Below, piece after piece: positions 1-8,075 of a stretch of DNA of 13,971 bases. The position numbers were made by a program, and so were the translations under genes. A model generated the notes under the pieces. The model was not told the origin of the DNA. It did no database searches and saw only the letters and a program-made list of their open reading frames with translations. Source of the DNA: an uncultured Verrucomicrobiota bacterium (GTDB lineage: Bacteria > Verrucomicrobiota > Verrucomicrobiia > Chthoniobacterales > SZAS-18); the NCBI GenBank assembly GCA_937873255.1, contig CALMVM010000049.1, positions 1 to 13,971 on the forward strand, written 5' to 3'. The stretch's first letter is position 1. Every line of letters starts with the position of its first letter.

Positions 1-85
1 GCCATCCGGTCACGCGGCCGGCCAGCCGCCAGCGGCGGGTGCGGCGCGTAACGGTGGGAGGGGCGGGGGCGGAAATCGGATTCAT
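1..85 (-). CDS. Possible start of a polysaccharide-cluster protein, cut by the window edge
   Basis: A minus-strand frame opens with ATG at 85-83 and stays open for 28 codons to the window edge. It reads as a proline-rich leader followed by basic residues (RRTRRWRLAG) and ends in RVTGW. That ending resembles VSGW in the large protein at 3016-7095 and VNGW in the broken methyltransferase at 7130-8075, where it begins a probable beta-sandwich domain. It lies about 130 bases downstream of the wzm stop on the same strand, so it could be the next gene of that transcript. No clear ribosome binding site is present. The fragment is very short and could be chance; a glycosyltransferase or methyltransferase with an N-terminal accessory domain is my guess if it is real. 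Confidence 0.35.
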   Translation of the reverse strand, partial: MNPISAPAPPTVTRRTRRWRLAGRVTGW

Positions 86-215
86 CAGGGATCGACCGGC
101 AACGGAAAACCGGCAACATGCCGGATGGGCGACTCCCCGACAACGTCAAACTGCGCCCCGGGTCCGGCCGCCCCGGCGGGACCAACGTTTCAGCCCCGCC
201 AGCGTCCCGCCCGCT
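86..215. other. Short gap after wzm
   Basis: GC-rich stretch of about 130 bases between the wzm stop and the possible gene start at 85. It carries a 9-base direct repeat ACCGGCAAC at 95-103 and 109-117. I see no convincing terminator (no stem followed by a T run on the minus strand) and no RNA gene. Confidence 0.4.
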
Positions 216-1100
216 TCAGATCACATCGGCGAAGGTGTGCTTGAGGCGCATGAACACCGCGTAGCCGGCCAGCATGCAAGCCAGGCTCCCGGCGACCAGC
301 ACGCCGTAGGTCTGCCAGTCCATCGAATGCCCGAGCACGGCCGTCTGCCGGCTTTGTTCGACGATGTTGGCGACCGGGTTCCACAGGACGAAGGGCTGCA
401 GGAGCCGCGGCACTTTGTCCGCGACGATCTGCAACGGATAAAAGATCGCGCTGGCGTACATCAGGATCTGGACGGCGGCGAAGGTGATCTCGTTGAGGTC
501 GCGCAGGAACACGCCCAGCGCGGCGAGCAGCCACGTGAGCCCCAGCGCGTAGCCGACCAAGGGCAAGAGCAGCAGCGGCCACTGGAGCATCGTCACCGGT
601 GGCGCGCCGGCCAACAAAAGAGTGGCTAAAAGCAGCGGCACCAAGCTCATCAGCAGATGGAACACGCTGGAAAGAACCACCGTCACGGGCAGAATCTCGA
701 GAGGAAACACCACCCGATTGACGTAGTTGGAATTCATCAGAATCAGGTTCGGGGCGCGGCCGATGCATTCCGCAAACATGTTGAAAATGATCAGACCCGC
801 GAACAGGATCAAAGAGAACTCCGTGCCGCTCTCGCCGAACCGATCGTGGAACTTGGTGTTGAAGATGTATTTGAACACCACCGTGTAGATGATGAGCAAC
901 AGGATGGGGTTGAAGAACGGCCAGAGCATCCCGAGGTAAGAGCCCTTGTAGCGTCCGAGCACCTCACGCCAAGCCATTTGCCGGATGAGGTGCCGATGAC
1001 GCAGAAAGCCGACGAGCAGTGAGACCGGGCCGAGGTCCGCCCGGCGTCGGCTACTGGTGACACGGACGGGCGGCGGGACGGTGGAAGCAGCGACTGGCAT
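216..1100 (-). CDS. wzm: O-antigen/polysaccharide ABC transporter permease (Wzm family)
   Basis: Membrane half of an ABC-2 type exporter that moves lipid-linked polysaccharide across the inner membrane together with Wzt. The 294-residue product from ATG 1100 has about six hydrophobic segments (roughly residues 58-80, 97-113, 138-164, 173-196, 208-224 and 266-286). Family landmarks are visible: an amphipathic N-terminal region with WREVLGRYKGSYLG (44-57) leading into LWPFFNP, then GVFLRDLNEI (196-205) and NPVANIVEQSR (241-251). A longer frame reaches a GTG at 1181, but its extra 27 residues look unlike the family, so I chose ATG 1100. The N-terminus is still about 20 residues longer than usual. 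Its partner wzt is transcribed divergently, which is unusual. The stop is TGA at 218-216. A teichoic-acid TagG-type permease is the alternative; the Gram-negative context argues for Wzm. Confidence 0.9.
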   Translation of the reverse strand: MPVAASTVPPPVRVTSSRRRADLGPVSLLVGFLRHRHLIRQMAWREVLGRYKGSYLGMLWPFFNPILLLIIYTVVFKYIFNTKFHDRFGESGTEFSLILFAGLIIFNMFAECIGRAPNLILMNSNYVNRVVFPLEILPVTVVLSSVFHLLMSLVPLLLATLLLAGAPPVTMLQWPLLLLPLVGYALGLTWLLAALGVFLRDLNEITFAAVQILMYASAIFYPLQIVADKVPRLLQPFVLWNPVANIVEQSRQTAVLGHSMDWQTYGVLVAGSLACMLAGYAVFMRLKHTFADVI

Positions 1101-1371
1101 ATGATCCGGGATAGATAAGTGCAGAGGATGGGATGGCGAAAGTACTTTTTCGGCCGCAGCTCTTCGTCTTTCGGGCGCCACGCCGGCCCATCCGAGGGGT
1201 TCGGAACCCTCGTCGTCCGGGCAGTCCTTGGATGGTTTCCCGGCCCGGTCCGCCCCTCCGTCGACCGCGTTTTCGGGTTGTTTCGCCGTGGTTGTTGGCG
1301 ATAGTCGGAGGTAACCGCCCTGTTGCGCTCCCGTTCCCTGGCCCCGCGGCTGTGGCAGTCGCTTTCAGCCT
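1101..1371. promoter_or_regulatory. Divergent wzm/wzt intergenic region
   Basis: This 271-base gap separates two genes read outward, so it must hold promoters for both unless one is transcribed from elsewhere. I cannot point to a convincing -35/-10 pair in either direction. Visible structure: an imperfect inverted repeat GAGGGGTTC / GAACCCTC at 1194-1211 with one bulged G, and a good Shine-Dalgarno-like GGAGGT at 1307-1312. The latter is about 60 bases from the wzt ATG and is followed by TTG 1323 in the wrong frame. An in-frame TAA at 1312-1314 limits how far wzt could extend upstream. Confidence 0.45.
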
Positions 1372-2838
1372 ATGTCCGTCGAAGAGAGAATCATCACCGT
1401 CGAAAACCTGTCCAAGAGCTACCACATCTGGTCTTCTCCTTTGGCGCGCCTGCAAAGTCCTACCTACCGCTGGCTGGCCAACCAGCCGCTGCTGCCAACG
1501 TCCAGCAAGCAACTCCTTCGGCGCAAGGCGGCGGAATCTTCCCGGGAATTTTTTGCCTTGCGCGACGTGTCTTTCCACGTCGAACGCGGACAAAGTTTGG
1601 GCATCATCGGACGCAACGGCTCGGGCAAGTCGACGCTGCTCCAGATCATCACCGGCACGCTCCAGCCGACGGCCGGCCAAGCGGAGATCCGCGGCCGGGT
1701 GGCGGCGCTGCTCGAACTCGGCTCCGGTTTCAATCCGGAGTTCACCGGCCGCGAAAACGTCCGTCTCAACGCCTCGCTCCACGGTCTCTCGCCCGCGGAA
1801 ATCGACGCGCGCATGGAGGAAATTCTGGCCTTCGCCGACATCGGCGATTTTGTGGACCAGCCGGTCAAGACCTACTCAAGCGGCATGATGCTGCGGCTGG
1901 CTTTCTCGGTCATCGCGCACATCGACGCGGACGTGCTCATCATCGACGAGGCTCTGGCCGTGGGCGACGTATTCTTCGTCCAGAAATGCATGAACTTCCT
2001 GCACCGCTTCCAGGAGCGCGGCGTGCTGCTGTTCGTCTCGCACAACGCGGCGGCCATCACCACGCTCTGCCAAAAAGCGCTCTGGCTGGACGCCGGGCAC
2101 CTGCGGATGGACGGCTCGCCCAAAGAAGTCACCGAGGCGTATCTGGAAGCCTTCTTTGAAAGCGACGCGCGGGACAAGCTCGGCAAGAGCAAGGCGCTTG
2201 CCGTCAAAATGACCTCGATGGATGCGACTGCTACCGGGACGGTCGAGGCAGCCACCACGCCGACCGTCCGCCGTGATCAGCGCCTGCTTTACCTCAACCA
2301 GACACAGCACCGCAACGATATCGAGGTGTTCGAGTTTGACCCCAAGGCATCCTCCTTCGGCGTGCGCGGCGGCGAGGTGATCGAGGTCGTGCTGGAGGAC
2401 GGGGAGGGACAGTCGCTGGCTTGGATCGTCGGCGGCGAGATTGTCCGGTTGAAGGTGCGACTGACGTGCGCCGATGATTTGACTCATCCCGTCGTCGGTT
2501 TCTACGTCAAAAACAGCCTGGGGCAGCAACTCTTCGGGGACAACACGTTTTTCAGCAGCCAGGGTCAGGACGTGGCGGCGGCGGCTGGCACGTGGCTGGA
2601 GGCCAGTTTCGCCTTCCAGATGCCGGTGCTGCCGCCGGGGGATTATGTTGTCACCGTGGCGCTGGCTGACGGCACGGTGACGGACCATATCATGCACCAT
2701 TGGATCCACGATGCCCTAGCCTTTAAGAGCACGTCGTCTCCCTTGCGGTCGGGCGGGTTGCTGGGCTTGCCCATGCTCGAAGTCAGCCTCAAACCAGTGC
2801 CTGCCCCAGCACCCTCCATGGAGCTAGCCGACACGTGA
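1372..2838 (+). CDS. wzt: O-antigen ABC transporter ATP-binding protein with C-terminal carbohydrate-binding domain (Wzt family)
   Basis: Cytoplasmic ATPase that powers export through Wzm. The nucleotide-binding domain covers roughly residues 1-265: Walker A GRNGSGKST (80-88), signature YSSGMMLRLAF (168-178), Walker B DVLIIDE (187-193) and the switch histidine in FVSHN (His224). After a linker of about 35 residues, residues 300-478 form a second domain ending in a G-LPMLEV strand and containing a GDNT motif (near 358), as in the Wzt C-terminal sugar-binding domain. At 488 residues it is much longer than Wzt proteins lacking that domain. In E. coli O8/O9a that domain recognises the capped non-reducing end of the finished chain, so this transporter probably exports a terminally modified polymer. 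ATG 1372 is the only ATG after the in-frame stop at 1312. Transcription continues into the large protein downstream. Confidence 0.93.
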   Translation: MSVEERIITVENLSKSYHIWSSPLARLQSPTYRWLANQPLLPTSSKQLLRRKAAESSREFFALRDVSFHVERGQSLGIIGRNGSGKSTLLQIITGTLQPTAGQAEIRGRVAALLELGSGFNPEFTGRENVRLNASLHGLSPAEIDARMEEILAFADIGDFVDQPVKTYSSGMMLRLAFSVIAHIDADVLIIDEALAVGDVFFVQKCMNFLHRFQERGVLLFVSHNAAAITTLCQKALWLDAGHLRMDGSPKEVTEAYLEAFFESDARDKLGKSKALAVKMTSMDATATGTVEAATTPTVRRDQRLLYLNQTQHRNDIEVFEFDPKASSFGVRGGEVIEVVLEDGEGQSLAWIVGGEIVRLKVRLTCADDLTHPVVGFYVKNSLGQQLFGDNTFFSSQGQDVAAAAGTWLEASFAFQMPVLPPGDYVVTVALADGTVTDHIMHHWIHDALAFKSTSSPLRSGGLLGLPMLEVSLKPVPAPAPSMELADT

Positions 2839-3015
2839 ACCCTTCTCCGCCGTCAGTCCTGCAGGCGCCGGTTCGTGATGTTTCGTGGACAGGCCTTGGA
2901 ACCACCGGCGCGCTGGACGGAGAACCACCGAAGGCCCCGCCTGCCTGCACAAAGATACCCTCCTGATCTTTTCCAAGCCGGCTCCGAGTGCCCGCCCTTT
3001 GCTGCCCGTTCGCGC

Positions 3016-6000
3016 ATGAACTTTCTTTCGCTGCCTTCCCTGCACGGTTTGCGTCCACGCCGGTACGGACTGGTCTCGTGGTCGTCCCACGTTCCTTTTG
3101 CCTTTGATCTAGTGGCCGACTTTCGACCGCGGCTGGTGGTCGAACTTGGCACGCACAGCGGCGAATCCTACTTCGCCTTTTGCCAGGCCGTGCAGGAAAG
3201 CCACGCCGGCACGACCTGCTATGCCGTGGATACCTGGAAAGGCGACGCCCAGGCAGGCTTTTACCCGGAGGACGTGTATGCCGATGTCTTCCGGCACAAC
3301 CAGGAGCACTACGCGGATTTTTCCTACCTCGTGCGGGCCACCTTCGACGACGCCGTGGACCGGTTCGTGGACGGCAGCGTGGACCTGATCCACTTCGATG
3401 GCCTGCACACCTACGAGGCCGTCCGACACGACCTGACGCGCTGGCAGCCGAAGCTGAGTCCACGGGGCGTGGCGCTTTTTCACGATGTTGCCGCCCGCCA
3501 CGATGATTTCGGTGCATGGCGGCTTTGGGTGGAGATCCGTCGCGAGGGACAATCATTCGCCTTTCGACACGGCTGGGGGTTGGGCGTATGGAAGCCTGCC
3601 GGCGGCGAGTCCACCGGTTCGCCGCTGCTCGAACGGTTGTTCGCAGCCGATGAAGTCGAGGCGGAAAGCATTCGTCAATACTACGTCCTGGCCAACGAGT
3701 CCCTGCGCGGGCAACAGGCCGCGGCGGACAACGCGCATCTGCGGGAAGACCTCAAGGCGGCCAGCCTGCGCGCGGAGAAATTATGTGAGGAGAGCGGGCA
3801 GCGCGACGAACTGATGCGCGACGAGGCCGCCCGGCGCGACGAACTGATCCGTGCTCTCCAGACGGAGAGAGACGAGATTCGCCAGGAGTTGACCTCTCGG
3901 CCCCAAGCGCTCGAACCGGTCGCACCGCAGTTGCAGGTGTATTTTTCCCGTGGGGGCGCTTTTGACGAGGAGAACTCCCAGCGGCTCTCTCTGGTCCCGG
4001 AACGCTGGGAACGCCTCACGCTCGTTCTACCGGCCGATTGGAAAACTGGTCGCCTGCGGCTCGATCCGGGCAGTGATTTCGCCCTGGCGGACATCACCGG
4101 AGTGCGTATCCACACGCAGACGCTGGGCACGGAAGTCTGGAAACTCCTCGGCTCGGACCTTGCCAATGCCGTACAGGTAGGTGGCAGTGCCCAGGCGATC
4201 CCAATGGCGCGAACCTTGCGCGTACTTTGCGCCGCACCTGATCCGCAAATCATCTTCCCTGAGATCGATCTGCGTGATTATGAAGAGCCACTCACGCTAG
4301 AGATCGGGCTGCGTCTGCGTACGACGGCATCCAATGTAATCCGCAGCCTCCAGGAATTAGCGCGAGCTTTAGCCGAGTGGCCGCAGGTCCAGGCTCGCAG
4401 CCGACAGCTGGCCGCCAGCCTCGACGCCGAGCGGGCCGCACACCTGTCTGCCGCCGAAGCACTCGCCCGGGAACGCGCCGCGCGCGAGGAGGCCGCCGCC
4501 GCCCTGCAACTCGCCCGCGCCGATCAAGCCACCTTGCCGGCACTCCGTCGCCAACTTGATGAGGCGCGCGCTGCCTCCGCCCACGGCCAAGAGCAACTCG
4601 TCGATCTCCAGTCCGAGTTGCAGGAAGTCCAAAAAGAGCTTGGCGCGTTCACCCAGGCCCAAAAAGCCATGGATCAAGAGGTAGCCGGTCTCTTGGCCGA
4701 GCTGCACGACACCCACCTGCGCCTGTCTGAAAAGGACCACGCCTTGACGGAATTGCACCGGCAATTCGAGGCCAAGCATGCCGAATTCCTCGCGCTCGAC
4801 ACCCGGTTGGTCGCCGACCACGGGCGGCTGCGTTCGATGCGGCGTTCGTTTTCTTGGAAGCTGACCCTGCCCCTGCGAGCCATGGGCCGCTGGCTGACTG
4901 GCCGCACCACTGCCAAACAAAATCTCGCTCTGCCAGTCCCGCCCGTCCACGCCTCGGACGGCCAAATGGCGTCCTCCCAAGCCCGGCAAAAATACCGCTT
5001 TCACCTCGACAAGCCCACCTCTTGGAACCAGCGCACCCGGCGAGTCAAGGTATCCGGTTGGTGTGTGCCGCAGGCGGCCGGAGAACCATTGCCCCGACTC
5101 CTGCTTCTGCGCGTCGGTGACCAACGGGTCGAAACATCTTGCAACGTACCGCGCGCTGATGTGCAGGCTGCTCACGGGAATCATCCCGAGTGGTATCATT
5201 GCGGTTTCGAAGTGGAGGTGACGTTGCCCCGCGGGTCGTCCGAGGTGAACTTCGAAGCGCAGGACGAGCGCGGAGACACCCAATTCCTGGCCCGTTTTTC
5301 CACTCACGCTCCCTACGCCGATGGTTTGCCGCACGCGCCGACGGAGTCCAATCCGGCCTACGACTACACGGCGTGGATCGCGCGCTACGATTCGTTTTCG
5401 TACGACGACCGTCGCCGCCTGCGTGAAAAATCACGCGCGCTGCCGCATCGGCCGTTGATCTCGGTGGTGATGCCCGTGTACGACACGCCGGAACAATGGC
5501 TGACGAAGGCCATCGATTCAGTCCGGAGGCAGTTCTATCCTTTCTGGGAACTTTGCATCGCCGATGATTGTTCGCCCAAGCCTCACGTCCGAGAGGTTTT
5601 GCGCCGGTACGAACAGTTGGACCAGCGCATCAAGGTCGTCTACCGCGAGGAAAACGGCCACATCTCGGCCGCGTCGAACTCCGCGCTGGAAATTGCCACG
5701 GGCGAGTTTGTCGCCTTGCTCGACCACGATGACGAGTTGCCTGCCCACGCTCTTTACATGGTGGCTGCCGAGATCAATGCCCATCCTTTGGCGGACGTTG
5801 TCTATAGTGACGAGGACAAAATCGACGAGGAAGGCCGGCGCTACAACCCATACTTCAAACCGGACTGGAACCCGGATTTGCTGCAGGGCCAGAATTTTGT
5901 CAGTCACCTGGGCGTTTATCGCAGAGCAGCAGTCAACGAGGTGCAGGGTTTCCGCGTCGGTTTCGAGGGCTGCCAGGATTGGGATCTTGTGCTGCGCGTC

Positions 6001-7095
6001 ACCGAAGGGCTTCCCGCCGAACGCATCCGCCACATCCCGCGCATCCTTTACCACTGGCGGGCCATTGAGGGATCCACCGCGCGCGGGGTAGAGGAAAAGG
6101 ATTACATTGCCGGTACTTCCCGGCGGGTGGTTCAGGAGCACTGTGATCGCACGGGCTTAGATGCCGATGTCTTGCCGGTGCCCGGCGGTGGCTACCGCGT
6201 GCGGCGGCGGCTGTCCGCTTCGCCGCCCTTGGTATCGATTATCATCCCGACGCACAACCACTGCGTCCTGCTGCGCCACGGCATCAAGACGCTGCGCGAA
6301 CGGACGACCTACCCGCGCTACGAAGTGCTCGTCGTGGACAATCGTTCGAACGATCCTGAGACGCTGGCTTATCTTGAAGAACTCAAGCACGAGGATGGAG
6401 TGCGTGTGCTGCGATATGCGAAGCCGTTCAATTATTCGGCGATCAACAATTTCGCCGTCGCACATGCGCAGGGCGATCTGATCTGCCTGATGAATAATGA
6501 CGTGGAAGTCATCACGCCCGGGTGGCTGGAGGAGATGGTCAGCCAGGCACTGCGGCCCGAGATCGGCGCGGTCGGCGCGCTTTTGTACTACCCGGATGAC
6601 ACCGTCCAACATGCTGGGGTAGTGCTCGGCTTGGGGGGCGTGGCAGGACACATCTACAACCGTATGCCGCGCGGCATGGACGGGTATTTCAACCGCGCAC
6701 GGCTCGTACAGAATTACACCGCCGTCACTGCCGCCTGCCTGTTGATCCGCAAGACCACTTTCGAGGAGGTAGGCGGTCTGGAGGAAAGGAATTTGCCGGT
6801 CAGCTTCAACGACGCCGACCTGTGCCTGAAGGTACACGCCGCCGGCTACCGCAATCTCTGGACGCCGTTCGCCGAACTCTATCATCACGAATCCGCGAGC
6901 CGTGGCCAGGAGGACACCCCGGAGAAGCAGGCACGCTGCAAGCAGGAGGTCGACTACATGATCGAACGCTGGGTGGACATCCTCCGGATGGACCCCGCTC
7001 ATAATCCGAATATAAGCCTGGAAACCTCGAATTTTTCTTACGCCGACCCACCGCGCCTGGCCGCGCCTGGACTTGGCCTTAGACGGTTCGGCTAA
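3016..7095 (+). CDS. Giant methyltransferase / coiled-coil / tandem GT2 glycosyltransferase
   Basis: A 1359-residue multidomain protein, likely cytoplasmic at the membrane face. Order: class I methyltransferase (about 1-190; VELGTHSG at 42-49, HFDGLH at 126-131); coiled coil (about 214-295, rich in R, E and D, with repeated RDEL); a beta-rich domain (about 304-445); a long Ala/Glu/Arg coiled coil (about 446-609) ending in a SWKLTLPLR segment; a second beta-rich domain (about 657-765, containing VSGW); GT2 domain A (813-1055; SVVMPVYDTP, DHDD at 903-906, later QDWDL); GT2 domain B (1071-1325; SIIIPTHN, NND at 1160-1162, NDADLC near 1265). The catalytic motifs of both GT2 units look intact. The frame opens earlier, with an ATG at 2875, but ATG 3016 leaves about 41 residues before the SAM motif, as I expect for this methyltransferase type. 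Predicted role: adding sugars to the chain and methylating it or its end. Sugars and linkages cannot be read from the sequence. Confidence 0.9.
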   Translation: MNFLSLPSLHGLRPRRYGLVSWSSHVPFAFDLVADFRPRLVVELGTHSGESYFAFCQAVQESHAGTTCYAVDTWKGDAQAGFYPEDVYADVFRHNQEHYADFSYLVRATFDDAVDRFVDGSVDLIHFDGLHTYEAVRHDLTRWQPKLSPRGVALFHDVAARHDDFGAWRLWVEIRREGQSFAFRHGWGLGVWKPAGGESTGSPLLERLFAADEVEAESIRQYYVLANESLRGQQAAADNAHLREDLKAASLRAEKLCEESGQRDELMRDEAARRDELIRALQTERDEIRQELTSRPQALEPVAPQLQVYFSRGGAFDEENSQRLSLVPERWERLTLVLPADWKTGRLRLDPGSDFALADITGVRIHTQTLGTEVWKLLGSDLANAVQVGGSAQAIPMARTLRVLCAAPDPQIIFPEIDLRDYEEPLTLEIGLRLRTTASNVIRSLQELARALAEWPQVQARSRQLAASLDAERAAHLSAAEALARERAAREEAAAALQLARADQATLPALRRQLDEARAASAHGQEQLVDLQSELQEVQKELGAFTQAQKAMDQEVAGLLAELHDTHLRLSEKDHALTELHRQFEAKHAEFLALDTRLVADHGRLRSMRRSFSWKLTLPLRAMGRWLTGRTTAKQNLALPVPPVHASDGQMASSQARQKYRFHLDKPTSWNQRTRRVKVSGWCVPQAAGEPLPRLLLLRVGDQRVETSCNVPRADVQAAHGNHPEWYHCGFEVEVTLPRGSSEVNFEAQDERGDTQFLARFSTHAPYADGLPHAPTESNPAYDYTAWIARYDSFSYDDRRRLREKSRALPHRPLISVVMPVYDTPEQWLTKAIDSVRRQFYPFWELCIADDCSPKPHVREVLRRYEQLDQRIKVVYREENGHISAASNSALEIATGEFVALLDHDDELPAHALYMVAAEINAHPLADVVYSDEDKIDEEGRRYNPYFKPDWNPDLLQGQNFVSHLGVYRRAAVNEVQGFRVGFEGCQDWDLVLRVTEGLPAERIRHIPRILYHWRAIEGSTARGVEEKDYIAGTSRRVVQEHCDRTGLDADVLPVPGGGYRVRRRLSASPPLVSIIIPTHNHCVLLRHGIKTLRERTTYPRYEVLVVDNRSNDPETLAYLEELKHEDGVRVLRYAKPFNYSAINNFAVAHAQGDLICLMNNDVEVITPGWLEEMVSQALRPEIGAVGALLYYPDDTVQHAGVVLGLGGVAGHIYNRMPRGMDGYFNRARLVQNYTAVTAACLLIRKTTFEEVGGLEERNLPVSFNDADLCLKVHAAGYRNLWTPFAELYHHESASRGQEDTPEKQARCKQEVDYMIERWVDILRMDPAHNPNISLETSNFSYADPPRLAAPGLGLRRFG

Positions 7096-7103
7096 GAACC
7101 GTC
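7082..7103 (+). other. Perfect hairpin spanning the stop codon of the large gene
   Basis: GACGGTTC (7082-7089) and GAACCGTC (7096-7103) form a perfect 8-bp stem around a 6-base loop GGCTAA that contains the TAA stop (7093-7095). No T run follows, so it is not a classical intrinsic terminator. It could protect a 3' end, affect coupling to the next gene, whose ATG lies 34 bases downstream of the stop, or be chance in GC-rich DNA. Confidence 0.5.
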
Positions 7104-7129
7104 CAACGCCGCTCCATCCACTGCTCACC

Positions 7130-8075
7130 ATGACCGAGTTCCGCTGGCACATCGACGAATTCCTTTATTTTCGTGGGAAGCTGCATGTCAACGGTTGGGC
7201 CTTTTACTCCCGGCAAACCATCACATCGGTCGGCTACCATCTGCCGGGAGCGACCGCGCGCCCGTTGCCGCCTGATGGATATGGTATGGAGAGCCCGGAT
7301 CTGGCGGCGGCATTCGACAACGCTCCCGAGGCGGCACGTTGCCGCTTCGCCTACCAGATCGACGTCCCTGATGCACAACAGGCCGTGCAGTTGAGCCTGA
7401 CTTTTGGACTGGCAGACGGGAGACAGATGGTGGCAGAGCATCTCTCGCGGCCTGCGCTGACACAACAACCCTGCCACCAACTGACCGGCCGCTTCTTCCA
7501 GATGCTGCACGCGTCCGATGGCGGGCGGGTGTTGGAGATCGGCTCCCGCGCGCTCCGGTAATACGAGCCGCGGCTCCCTGCCGGCCAGTTGGGAGTACGT
7601 TGGCATCGACATCAAGGCGGGCGACAACGTGGACGCGGTGGGGGATGCACACGCACTGACGGACGTGCTGCCGGCGGCGGGCTTCGACGCGGTATTTTCC
7701 ATCTCCACCTTCGAGCATCTGCTCATGCCGTGGAAGGCTGTGCTCGAAATCAACAAAGTGCTCCGGACTGGCGGACTTTCCTTGATTTGCACCCACCAAA
7801 GTTTTCCGTTGCACGAAACGCCGTGGGATTTTTTCCGCTTCTCCGACCAGGCTTGGCGTGGGCTGTTCAACGCCAGCACGGGTTTCGAGATCGTTGCCAC
7901 CGGCCTGGGTGAGCCGGTTTGCCTGATACCGCGCCTGTTGCATGGCATCTTCTGCGACATGGATAAATCGGCGGCGTACATCGGCTCGGCGGTGCTGGCG
8001 CGCAAAGTGGCGGACACGCGTCTGGCTTGGGACGTGGACGCCACCGGCTTAGTCAAGAGCATTTATCCACATTAG
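7130..8075 (+). pseudogene. SAM-dependent methyltransferase with accessory domain, frameshifted
   Basis: Two reading frames together encode one protein. The first (ATG 7130 to TAA 7561) gives an N-terminal beta-rich domain of about 115 residues (HVNGWAFYSRQ...), then starts a methyltransferase: RVLEIGSRA. The second frame (open through 7518 to 8075) continues exactly where the first fails: RSGNTSRG, then YVGIDI, GDNVDAVGDAHAL, STFEHLLMPW and the rest of a Methyltransf_11-like fold. Joining them restores the expected motif VLEIGSRARSG. The break lies in a short CG repeat at about 7546-7553; loss of one CG unit or gain of one base explains it. Whether this is a real mutation, a sequencing or assembly error, or programmed slippage cannot be told here; with no obvious slippery run, the last is least likely. 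ATG 7130 was preferred to a start at 7073 that overlaps the upstream gene. Role if intact: methylation of a sugar in the polymer. Confidence 0.85.

Noticed and set aside
1307..1325. GGAGGT followed by TTG as a possible start for wzt or a leader peptide
   Set aside because: The TTG at 1323 is not in the wzt frame, and the frame it opens is arginine-rich and runs antigenic to the clear wzt reading, so it is a shadow.
3655..4840. Coiled-coil segments as possible separate genes or DNA repeats
   Set aside because: The frame is continuous with the flanking methyltransferase and GT2 domains, and the repeat pattern is at protein level (heptad-like), not exact DNA repeats.
6157..7152. A 331-codon minus-strand frame opposite the second GT2 domain
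   Set aside because: It mirrors the codon structure of a clear glycosyltransferase on the plus strand and has no motif of its own.
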